Shown here: in pieces, positions 10,365 through 20,024 of the stretch
How the letters are laid out: each line of letters starts with the position of its first letter
Position numbering within the stretch: position 1 is the first letter of the stretch
Source: Deltaproteobacteria bacterium
GTDB taxonomy: Bacteria > Myxococcota_A > Polyangia > Polyangiales > Ga0077539
Length of the DNA stretch: 64,000 nucleotides
Direction of reading: 5' to 3'
NCBI GenBank assembly: GCA_016704445.1
Contig: JADJAE010000003.1
Span: 124,001-188,000 of the forward strand
Translations under genes and position numbers: made by a program
The notes under the pieces: model-generated
What the model saw: only the letters and a program-made list of their open reading frames with translations
Told to the model about the DNA's origin: nothing
Database searches by the model: none

Positions 10365-11814
10365 TCAAGCCGGAACGGCGTCGGGCTCCCCCACGGCGGG
10401 CGGCATCGACTCGCTGAAGCGCTGGTGATCCACCGGCGCGACCTTCTCGAAATCGGGCACGAGGGCGTGGCCGTTCCAGCGGTGCAGGCCGCCGGAGAGG
10501 CGTCCGTTCTCCGCGCGCAGCCAGATCACGGGCTTGCCTCGCGGGTCGACCGGCTCGCTGCACTCCAGGTCGCGGTACGCCGCCGACCAGGTGCCCGAGT
10601 TGCCGAAGAAGACCCCGTCGTTCCAGCGCCCGTAGGGAACGTGCGTGTGACCGAAGACCACGGCCTTCAGGCGGTAGATCTTCTGGATGGTCTCGGCGCG
10701 CGTGGCGATGAGCCGGTAGTTGTCGTCGAGGGTGATCTTCGGGGTCGCGAGCTCGTACGCGGCGAAGAGCAGCGGCAGTCCGATGGCGATGCCCACGGCG
10801 GTGCGGTTGCGGAAGAACGCGGGCGTGAGGACGGCGACCGCGGAGAGCGCGCCGAGGGTCATGCGGTCGACCCAGAACTCCCGCAGCACGCGGTGGAAGG
10901 ACTCTTCGGCAGGCGCGGCGAAGAGCTCGCGGTGCTGGGCGATGTCGTCGACGTCGGCGCCGGTCTCGTGCGAGGCCGCCTGGGCGTCCTGGTCGGCGCG
11001 GTCGGGGGAGCCCTTGTCCCGGCCGAGGGCGACCCGCGTGGCGATGGTGAAGGCGCCCTTCAGCCACGTCAGCGCCAGCGAGTGGTCGGTGAACATGTAG
11101 TGCTTGAACCAGTGACGGAGGTACCCGTCGAGGTCCATGAGGAAGGACGCGTCGACGTGGGGGTTGAGGAAGCCCAGGCGAGCGCCCAGTAGGCGGAAGG
11201 CCATCGAGCCGACGGTGGCGTGGATCTCCCGGTCGTGCCCTCGCTCCGGGGGCAGGAAGGGGGCCATCGGGTACCGGAAGGAGCAGTACGTGTCGTACTG
11301 GTTGCCGTGCTCGACGTGGATGCCGTCGGGGCCCTGCCAGAACCACGTGCGGAAGAGCACGCTGTCGCCGAAGCGCACGTGGCCCGCGGCGTTGGCGAGG
11401 CGCTCCCGCAGCCGGATGCGCACCCCGGGGAAGCCGAGCTGCGGGTCGTGGTTGCCCGAGACGAAGATCACCCGGTGGCCCGCGCGCAGCAGCCGGGCGA
11501 GGGCGGCGACGTAGCCCTCGTGGTCCGCGAGGATGCGGTCGAGGAGGTCGATGGCGACCGGCTCGGTGCGCGGGAGGTCCTCGAAGAGCGCCTTGCCGTC
11601 GATCACCCGGACCGGCGTCGAAGTCGAAGAGGTCGCCGTTGAAGACGAGGTCGAGGCGGTCGTCGGGGTCGAGGGCTCCACCCAGCAGGTGATCGACCAC
11701 GGCCGCGAACTCCGTGTCGGGGAAATAAGGGTTCTGCCGCCAGCGCATCCAGAGGTCGTCGCCGGGAACGCCCTCGCAGAGATGCACATCCGAGATGACC
11801 AGCGTGTGACGCAA
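10365..11814 (-). CDS. Calcineurin-like metallophosphoesterase with membrane segments, one frameshift
   Basis: All five metal-site motifs of the calcineurin-like superfamily are present: SDVHLCEG (residues 9-16), FNGDLFDFD, VFVSGNHDP-type (read here as IFVSGNHDPQLG), HVEHGNQYD and VVFGHTHVPYGRW. Between the last two lies a long insertion with hydrophobic stretches (LGALSAVAVLTPAFF, AIGLPLLFAAYEL), so the protein is probably membrane-associated. The first 66 residues are in a different frame; removing one base near 11610 joins FDFDAG to RVIDGKALFED. The start codon is TTG at 11814. The fold recalls LpxH-like and UDP-diacylglucosamine hydrolase relatives, but the insertion makes a substrate call unsafe. 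Confidence 0.82.
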
Positions 11815-11949
11815 AGTTCTTTATGGTCTCCAGGGCCCAGGATGACCCATTTCGCGGCCCCGTGGGCAGACCGAGGCATGATAGAAAACCGCGTCCACCG
11901 GGGCGGACGCGAGAAGACGTCCGCCGTATCGGACCAGCGAAGGCGAGCG

Positions 11950-13623
<1,674 letters not shown>

Positions 13624-13626
13624 CCG

Positions 13627-15237
13627 ATGGACCTCGCTGAACGACAGGGCAAGGCGCTGCTGGCCGCGGTCAAGGACAAGGGCTTCACCCCGCGGCGCAA
13701 GGACATCTCCGCGCTGGTGGGGCTGCTCGACACCGACGACGACGACGCGGTGGACGACATCCTTCGCGCGGTGCTGGCGCACCCGGAGGAGGCGCTCGAG
13801 CGGGCGATGGAGCGCTTCCCGGAGGCCCGTCCGCCGACGCGTGGACGGCTGGTGAAGCTGGTCGGGCGGCTGCTCGCGGTGCCCGCCCTGGCCCAGCGGA
13901 CCGAAGAGATCTGGCGCTGGGTGATGGAGCGCCTGGAGGACGCCGACCCGAAGACCCGGCGCAACGCCATCCTGGTGATGGGGCGCTCGCCGCTGCCCGT
14001 GGCCGAGGACGCGCTGCTCGCCGCCTGGGAGCGGGAGGAGCGGGTCGACCACCGGGTGTCCGTGGCACAGTCGCTGGGCCGCGTCGGCGGCGCGAAGACC
14101 CGAGCGCTGATGCAGCGCGTGGCGAGCGGCGACCCGAGGCTTCAGAAGGCCATCGACCAGGCCTCGCTGATGGTCGAGCGCACGATGCACCGGGGCACCG
14201 GGTCGGCGGTCGAGCCGCGGGGCGTGCCTCGCGCGGCGGCCAACGTGGAGCTCACCTGCAAGCGGGGCCTTGAGTCGCTGCTGGCGGCGGAGTTCGACTC
14301 GTCGTGGGGGCCGGTGGTGATGGGCCCCGGGCGGGTGAGGGTGATGCTCTCCGGGTCGCTGGAGACCATCTTCCGCTCTCGCATCTTCCAGTCGATGGCC
14401 TTCGTGATCGCTCCGGTGATGAAGCCCGCGGACGGGGACATCGCCGAGGCCGTGGTGTCGGCGGTGCTGTCCCCGGGATCGCTGCGCATCCTGGAGAGCT
14501 TCACGCTGCGGACGATCCGGTATCGCATCGAGTGGGCGGAGGGCGGCCACCGCAGGGCGCTCACGTGGCGGGTGGTCTCGCGCATCGCGGCGCTCTGCCC
14601 GGCGCTGGTCAACGACCCGAAGGACAGCACCTGGGAGGTGCTGGTGCGGGAGATGCCCGACCGGGTGCAGGTGCTCCTTCGGCCTCGCAAGCTGAGCGAT
14701 CCGCGCTTCGGGTACCGTCGTGCGGAGGTCGCGGCGGCCTCGCACCCGACGGTGGCCGCGGCGCTGGCGCGGGTGGCGGGCGTGTCCGCCGACGACGTGG
14801 TGTGGGACCCCTTCGTGGGCTCCGGGCTGGAGCTGGCGGAGCGGGGAAGGCTCGGGCCCTACTCGCGGATGGAGGGCCGTGACCTCGAGGCTGCTGCCCT
14901 GGATGCGGCGAGGCTGAACCTCACGGGCTTCGCGAGGGTGAGCCTGGTGCAGGGCGACGCGCTCGACCCGGCGCCGGAGGGGGTGTCGCTGATCCTGACC
15001 AATCCGCCGATGGGGCATCGGGTGGGCTTCGGCCAGGACGTGGGGGCGATGCTGGAGCGCTTCGTCTCCCACGCGGCGCGCTCGCTCATCCCGGGCGGAC
15101 GGATGGTGTGGCTCTCTCCGATGGACCCTCGGGTGAGGCAGGCGGGCGTGCGCGCGGGCTTGCGTCTGACCCAATGGCAGCGCATCGATCTGGGCGGGCT
15201 CGACGTCGAGCTCCAGCGCTTCGTGCGCCCCGTCTGA
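13627..15237 (+). CDS. HEAT-like/THUMP/methyltransferase fusion, putative RNA guanine methylase
   Basis: Protein of 536 residues starting 3 bp after ettA. Residues 1-190 are helical and HEAT-like (DISALVGLLDTDDDD, NAILVMGRSPLPVAEDALL). Residues ~200-330 resemble a THUMP RNA-binding region opening with ANVELTCKRGLESLLAAEF. Residues ~370-536 are a Rossmann methyltransferase with motif I-like VVWDPFVGSGLELAERG, an acidic motif II (MEGRDLEAAALDAARLNL), and motif IV TNPPMGHRVG, where N-P-P-M replaces the usual N-P-P-Y/F. The THUMP plus UPF0020-type methylase order matches RlmL/TrmN-type tRNA or rRNA methylases. The N-terminal helical repeat is unusual. Neighbouring EttA suggests a translation-linked role. 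Confidence 0.8.
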   Translation: MDLAERQGKALLAAVKDKGFTPRRKDISALVGLLDTDDDDAVDDILRAVLAHPEEALERAMERFPEARPPTRGRLVKLVGRLLAVPALAQRTEEIWRWVMERLEDADPKTRRNAILVMGRSPLPVAEDALLAAWEREERVDHRVSVAQSLGRVGGAKTRALMQRVASGDPRLQKAIDQASLMVERTMHRGTGSAVEPRGVPRAAANVELTCKRGLESLLAAEFDSSWGPVVMGPGRVRVMLSGSLETIFRSRIFQSMAFVIAPVMKPADGDIAEAVVSAVLSPGSLRILESFTLRTIRYRIEWAEGGHRRALTWRVVSRIAALCPALVNDPKDSTWEVLVREMPDRVQVLLRPRKLSDPRFGYRRAEVAAASHPTVAAALARVAGVSADDVVWDPFVGSGLELAERGRLGPYSRMEGRDLEAAALDAARLNLTGFARVSLVQGDALDPAPEGVSLILTNPPMGHRVGFGQDVGAMLERFVSHAARSLIPGGRMVWLSPMDPRVRQAGVRAGLRLTQWQRIDLGGLDVELQRFVRPV

Positions 15238-15254
15238 GAGGACCACTGATCCGC

Positions 15255-15806
15255 ATGCAGCAGTTCACGGTGCGCAGACTCTCGGTGGGCTTCGGTCCCT
15301 CGGCGCGTCCGGCGCTGCAGCGCGACCTCGACGCGATGGCGGCCTCCGTCGACCTGGGCACCGACGAGGGTCGGCTCGAGGCGCTCCACCGCATCGCGGG
15401 TCGGCTCCTCGCCGACGGCGCTGCGGCCTCGCACTCGCTCCTCGTCGACGCGCGCAGGTCGCTCGACGAGGCGCCGCCCTTCTTCGACGCGATGGCCGAA
15501 GAGCTCCGCAGCCGGTATCCGATCGAGACGCGGCGCAACGAGCTGAGCGCTCCCGCGGTGGTGGAGGGCGATCTCACGGTACCCGGGCACCTCGTGGTGA
15601 GCGTGGTGCTCGGCGCCGTCGGCGAGCTCGCGCCGTGCCGCGCCGACGACCGGGCGGGGCTGCTCGCGACGCTCTCCTCGCTCCGAGCGCTCGACGCCAC
15701 GGTCGTGGCGCTGGAGGTGATCTGGTCCCCATCGGTCGACACCGACCGGATGAGCCTCGACGCCATGACCACCCGCTACCCGGAGCTCACCGCGCTCGAT
15801 GCGTGA
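15255..15806 (+). CDS. DUF1517 family protein
   Basis: Protein of 183 residues, soluble, no signal peptide. The C-terminal half has the DUF1517 signature: GHLVVSVVLGAVGEL, a short spacer, LLATLSSLRALDATVVALEVIWSP, and a closing SLDAMTTRYPELTALD. Members are of unknown function; plant and cyanobacterial members are plastid/thylakoid linked. The frame continues upstream but the ATG at 15255, 17 bp after the methyltransferase stop, is the sensible start. It overlaps the following lipoprotein gene by 8 bp. Confidence 0.8.
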   Translation: MQQFTVRRLSVGFGPSARPALQRDLDAMAASVDLGTDEGRLEALHRIAGRLLADGAAASHSLLVDARRSLDEAPPFFDAMAEELRSRYPIETRRNELSAPAVVEGDLTVPGHLVVSVVLGAVGELAPCRADDRAGLLATLSSLRALDATVVALEVIWSPSVDTDRMSLDAMTTRYPELTALDA

Positions 15807-17133
15807 CCCCCTTCGCTCCGTCCCTCTCGCGCTCTCACTCCTCGCCGGCTGCGCGACCGCGCGCCCCTCGCTGGCCCCGACGACCCCCTCCGGCGACCGC
15901 GCCGCGCTGCCCTCCGTGACCAGCTCGCCCCGCGCTCCGGTGCCCGAGCTGGCCGAGCGCGTGGCGCTGGTGCGACAGGCCTTCCGAGCGCGCGGGGCCC
16001 ACCCCTTCGAGGAGCAGCCGGTGATGTTCCTCCGGCAGGGCGGGGCGCAGGGCTCGACGCTCCGGGTCGAGCGCCCGCAGTGCCTCGGCTTTACCGCGGT
16101 GGGTATGCCCGAGATGGGCAACCTCGACCTTCGGGTGCTCAACGGCGACGGGGTCGAGCTCGGCCACGACACCCGCGACGACGCGCACCCCTTCGTGCGC
16201 GCCTGCGTCACGTCTCCGTCGACCCTCTTCGTGATGACCAGCGCCGTCGTCGGCACCGGGGAGATCGCGCTGCTGGCGATGGCCGATCCGCCGCCGCTCG
16301 CGCCTCCCCTCGGAGACGTGCTCCGCGACCGGCCGCGCGGCGTCGCCAACGGCGTGCGCACCCCGCGAGGAGCGCTCGGCCGCGACCCGGCGGTGCGCCC
16401 CCCGGCGCAGGCCATCGAGACGGCGCTGGCCTCGTTCAGCGCGCGCGGCTATCGGCGCGAGGGGGCGGTGGTCAACGGCAACATGCCCCGAGGCCGCAGC
16501 GAGCAGCACCCGTGGGAGCTCACCGCCGGCCGCTGCTACACGGCCATGGCCTTCGGCGGAGAGCGCGTCGAGGACATCGACATCGTGGTGCGCGCTCCCT
16601 CCGGGGTGATCCTCGGGCAGGACGTGGGGCTCGACGCCCGGCCCGAGGTGGCCTTCTGCGCCAGCGACAGCGGCCCGCACGCCATCGAGCTGCGGCTGTA
16701 CTCCGGCTCCGGCGAGTGGTCGCTCGCGGTGGCCGAGGCGCCGACGCCCGACCGGCTCCTGGCGCCCGGCGCGCTGCCCGACCGGCTGCGGGCCGCGGCC
16801 GTGGCCATCGACGCCTCCGCGCGCTCGCAGGGCTGGGCGATCGCCTCGGCCCCGGTGCTCGGGTCGGCGTGGATCGGCGCCGAGCACCGGCTGCCTGTGA
16901 CCCTCCACGCGGGCGAGTGCTACCGCTACGCGGCGGTGGCGGTGCCCGGGGTGGTCGACCTCTGGCTCACGAGGCCCGATGGCGCGCTGCTATCGGCGTA
17001 CACGGGCGCTCGCTCTCCGGCGCAGCTCTGGGCCTGCCCGACACGCACCACGCGGGCGTACCTGCACGCGCGCACGCCTTCTGGACGAGGAGAATTCGCG
17101 CTGTGGGGATATCGACAGGAGGCGCCCCGATGA
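15799..17133 (+). CDS. Lipoprotein with three copies of an unrecognised Cys-pair module
   Basis: Protein of 444 residues with a lipoprotein signal (PLALSLLAGC, modified Cys at 18) and a Pro/Ala/Thr stalk. The rest is three copies of a unit of about 130 residues. Each has a helix ending in a Gly-turn (RQAFRARGAHPFEEQP; ALASFSARGYRREG; AIDASARSQGW), then a beta-rich part with one Cys near the start (RPQCLGFTAVG; GRCYTAMAFGG; GECYRYAAVAV) and another about 45 residues later (VRACVTSP; VAFCASDS; LWACPTRT). The paired Cys probably form a disulfide, and the beta part recalls PPC-type domains. The same module recurs in the next gene. ATGA overlap with it implies coupled synthesis. Confidence 0.8.
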   Translation: MRDPLRSVPLALSLLAGCATARPSLAPTTPSGDRAALPSVTSSPRAPVPELAERVALVRQAFRARGAHPFEEQPVMFLRQGGAQGSTLRVERPQCLGFTAVGMPEMGNLDLRVLNGDGVELGHDTRDDAHPFVRACVTSPSTLFVMTSAVVGTGEIALLAMADPPPLAPPLGDVLRDRPRGVANGVRTPRGALGRDPAVRPPAQAIETALASFSARGYRREGAVVNGNMPRGRSEQHPWELTAGRCYTAMAFGGERVEDIDIVVRAPSGVILGQDVGLDARPEVAFCASDSGPHAIELRLYSGSGEWSLAVAEAPTPDRLLAPGALPDRLRAAAVAIDASARSQGWAIASAPVLGSAWIGAEHRLPVTLHAGECYRYAAVAVPGVVDLWLTRPDGALLSAYTGARSPAQLWACPTRTTRAYLHARTPSGRGEFALWGYRQEAPR

Positions 17134-18844
17134 GGGCGCGCGCGGCCATCGCTCTGGCGCTGACTTCCGCGGTGGGATGCCACCGGCAGGCGGGGAACAC
17201 GCTCCCCGTCGCCGCCCCGGCGACGACGGCCGGGGGCGGGGCCGACGAGGTGCTGCGGGCGCGGGTCGACGAGCTGCGCGCGAGCGTGGCGACCGGGAGC
17301 GTGCGCTTCGAGCGGGTGCTGTCCCGAGGCTTCCTCACGCCGCACGGGCAGGTGACCAGCGCGATCGACGTCGCGGCGGGGGAGTGCGTCTCCGTGGTGG
17401 CCGTGGGCTCCGGGGCCATCCGTGATCTCGATGCGCACTTCTACGACCCGAGCGGCGACCTCGTGGTGGAGGACGTCGAGCCCGACGCGCACCCGACGGT
17501 GCAGCTCTGCGCCACCGCTCCGCGTCGGATCTACCACGCCCTCGAGGCCTTCGACGGCCAGGGGGCCTACGCGGTGGTGCTCTTCAAGAGCGACCGCGCG
17601 GGCCTCGAGGTCGTGGCGCGGGCGATGGGTGGCCACCCCGGCGCGTCCACCGGCGCCGCCGGGGGTGACGCCGCGCTAGAGCGCCGTGTGACGACCTTCC
17701 GCGACGGCATCGCGAGGCGCGGTTTCCAGGGCTACGGCGACCCGCGCCCGGTCGAGCTGGAGGGCGCCGGGGGTGTGCTGCTGCCGTTGCAGGTGAGCCC
17801 CGACCGCTGCTTCACGGTGGCCGCCTTCGCCGACGACGAGGCCTCCACGCTCTCGCTGCGCGTGCTCGACGGCGACCTCGACGAGGTCGCGAGCGACCTG
17901 CAGGGCGGCCGGGACGCGGCGCTCCAGTTCTGCCCCGGCGCGGAGGGACCGCTGTCGGTGCGGGTCGAGCGGCGATCGGGTCGCGGGGCGGTGGTGCTGC
18001 ACGCCTTCAGCGCAGACGCGGCGAGCGTCGGCGGGGAAGGGGCGCTCTGGCTCGGGGTGCGACGGGGCGTCGGCGACCAGCAGACCGTCCGGGACATGAG
18101 CGCCGCCGTGGACGCCCGGCTGGTGGCCGCGCAGGTGGTCGCGCCTCAGTGGGAAGCGCCGCCGTGGCGCCCATTCCCCTGCTGCCGGGGGAGGTGCGCT
18201 CCCAGGCCGTCGCGGTGCCCGCGGGGCACTGCGTGATGGCGATCGCGGGAGGAGCGCCGAGGGTGGGCCGGGTGCGCCTCGAGGCCGTCGAGCAGTCGCC
18301 GCCCAGGGTCACTGACGGTCTCCAGCGAGGGACCATCGCCGCGGTGGCCCGCTGCGCCCCGGCGTCGGCGATGGCCACCTCGCTCCGGGTGATCGCCGAG
18401 CGCGGGGCCGGGGCGGTCGAGCTGCGCACGACGACCTTCGCGGCGCCCGCCTGGTCGCGCCCTACGGCGCTCGCGTCGACCTCCTCGGCGCTCACGATGA
18501 TCGCCCTCGCGGACGCCGGGCTTCGCCTCGCGGAGCCGCCTCGCGCGGTCTCCTGGTCGACGGGTGGCCTCGCGACGCTCTCCGTCGATCGCCCGGCGGG
18601 GCGCTGCGCTCGCGTCGGCGTGGCGGCGGGCGGCGACGAGGCGATCACGCTCACCCTCCGCGACGGCAACGGGGCGGTGGTGGCGGTCGAGGAGGGCGTC
18701 GGCACGGCGGCGGTTCGTCGCTGCGGCGCGGCCGCCGAGCGGCTGGGCGTGGAGGCCCGCCGGTCCACGCCAGGCGGAGGCGCGTCGGAGGCGCTGTGGC
18801 TACGCTGGGAGTCCGATGGCGGTGCGCCTGGCGCGCCGCGCTGA
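17130..18844 (+). CDS. Lipoprotein with four copies of the same Cys-pair module, one frameshift
   Basis: Lipoprotein signal ALALTSAVGC with Cys at 17. The module described for the upstream gene appears four times: GECVSVVAVG...VQLCATAP; DRCFTVAAFA...LQFCPGAE; GHCVMAIAGG...VARCAPAS; GRCARVGVAA...VRRCGAAA. The first two are preceded by the helix (VDELRASVATGSVRFERVL; RVTTFRDGIARRGFQGYG). At about 18149 the frame shifts; one restored G makes VAPQVGSAAVAPIPLLPGEV and joins the halves, giving about 571 residues. I see no catalytic motif. Surface or periplasmic location is inferred from the signal. The third gene of the set begins inside this gene's last 29 bp. Confidence 0.72.
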
Positions 18845-19463
18845 CGCGATCGTCTGGGCGTCGCTCGCGCTGGCCCTCGGGTGCGCGGCGGCGCCGCCCT
18901 CCATGGGGCTGCGTCCGATGGCGCTCCCCGCGGCGACGCCGGCCGGGCCCTTCGTGGCGAGGGCGCTCGACGAGGGCCTCGGGCCGGTGATCCAGCTGCT
19001 CTCCGAGGGCGGTCGGGAGGGCTACCGATCGCTCCGGCTGGGCGAGGCGCAGATGGAGGGCTGGCTCGGCGCCGCCGCCCTCGCCAGGGGGCGCACGACC
19101 TTCGTCGGGATGGTCCCCGGGCCAGGCGATCGGAGATGGTTCGCGTGGCGCCGCTGGAGGGGCAGCGCGCTCAGCGGGTGGTGCGCACGCGGTGTGCGGG
19201 TGCTCGAGCCCGGTGGTCCCGAGGGCTTCGTCCGCCGCACGGTGGTGGTCGAGCGGGTGCTGGTGATCGGCGCTCGGGGTGGACAGCGGTGGGCTGCGTG
19301 GCTGGAGGGCGTGGTGCTCTCTCGGGTCGGACTGCGCATCGCGCCGTGGGTCCCTCACGCGCAGGCCGTCGAGGCGCCTCGGCGCTCGCACCCCGACGTC
19401 GAGCTCTGGGACTGCGACCTCGCCCGCCCGCCGGCTACTTCAGCTCGGCCGCCTGGCGGATGA
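18816..19463 (+). CDS. Hypothetical lipoprotein
   Basis: Protein of 215 residues with an N-terminal lipoprotein signal (VWASLALALGC, Cys at 23). No Cys-pair module is evident. The body has a segment LRLGEAQMEGWLGAAALARGRTTFVGMVP and a beta-rich Trp/Arg-rich centre. Its start overlaps the previous gene by 29 bp and its end overlaps the convergent small gene by 29 bp. It closes the gene run that starts at ettA. Function unknown. Confidence 0.65.
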   Translation: MAVRLARRADAIVWASLALALGCAAAPPSMGLRPMALPAATPAGPFVARALDEGLGPVIQLLSEGGREGYRSLRLGEAQMEGWLGAAALARGRTTFVGMVPGPGDRRWFAWRRWRGSALSGWCARGVRVLEPGGPEGFVRRTVVVERVLVIGARGGQRWAAWLEGVVLSRVGLRIAPWVPHAQAVEAPRRSHPDVELWDCDLARPPATSARPPGG

Positions 19464-19788
19464 AATCGTCGATGGCGATGGAGGGGTCGCTCGGCGCGTC
19501 GCTGTCGGCCACCGGGTGCATCGTCGAGCGGCGCGAGCGCCCCATGGGTCCGGGGCTCGTCTCCCGGGTGAGCAGCGCGAGGACGTGCAGCCGCACCTCG
19601 TGACCCTCGCGCAGCGCGCGGTTTCGTCGGCCGTCGGACATGCCGAGGGCGAGCGCGCGGAGCAGCGCCCGGGCCTGCGTGGCGTCCTCGCACATGGCCT
19701 GGGTGATGGAGGCCGCGGCGCGCGGGTCCATGGAGCGGGCGCCTGCGAGGTATCCGAGGAGGTATTCCGAGTGGAGGCTCAGGGGCAC
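19435..19788 (-). CDS. Small hypothetical protein downstream of tRNA-Leu
   Basis: About 117 residues, helical, with no recognised domain; it ends in SIAIDDFIRQAAELK. The frame is open through the upstream tRNA gene, which is an accident: translating the tRNA gives MAELADAPDLG-type text. I chose the GTG at 19788, which has GAGAGG 7 nt upstream. The gene lies 47 bp after the tRNA 3' end on the same strand and may share its transcript. Its 3' end overlaps the convergent lipoprotein gene. Confidence 0.6.
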   Translation of the reverse strand: MPLSLHSEYLLGYLAGARSMDPRAAASITQAMCEDATQARALLRALALGMSDGRRNRALREGHEVRLHVLALLTRETSPGPMGRSRRSTMHPVADSDAPSDPSIAIDDFIRQAAELK

Positions 19789-19835
19789 GTCGCGACCTCT
19801 CCCATTCCGGTGAAACGCTCGGTGATCTCTGTCGG

Positions 19836-19917
19836 TGCGAGGAGCGGGACTTGAACCCGCACGTCGTAAGACACCGGATCCTAAGTCCGGCGCGTCTGCC
19901 AGTTCCGCCATCCTCGC
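19836..19917 (-). tRNA. tRNA-Leu (anticodon UAG)
   Basis: Minus-strand cloverleaf of 82 nt without CCA. The acceptor arms GCGAGGA and TCCTCGC pair fully with discriminator A. The anticodon stem is CCGGA/TCCGG with loop CTTAGGA, giving anticodon TAG (reads CUN Leu codons). The T-arm contains GGTTCAAGTCC, and a variable stem is present as expected for class II tRNA-Leu. CCA is not encoded (ACCG follows). Confidence 0.95.
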
Positions 19918-20009
19918 GGCGATCGATGGGGCGCGGACCCTACCACGGACCCGCGGCGCGCTGTCGCTCCGGAGTGCTTCGTGACGTCCCCGCGCTGGCG
20001 GGATTCTGG

Positions 20010-20015
20010 TAATAC
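20010..20015 (+). promoter_or_regulatory. Candidate -10 element of the first glycosyltransferase gene
   Basis: TAATAC, preceded by TGG (extended -10 flavour), 9 nt before the ATG at 20025. No Shine-Dalgarno lies between, so the message is probably leaderless. No convincing -35 is seen. Confidence 0.4.
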
Positions 20016-20024
20016 GGGCGCCCC

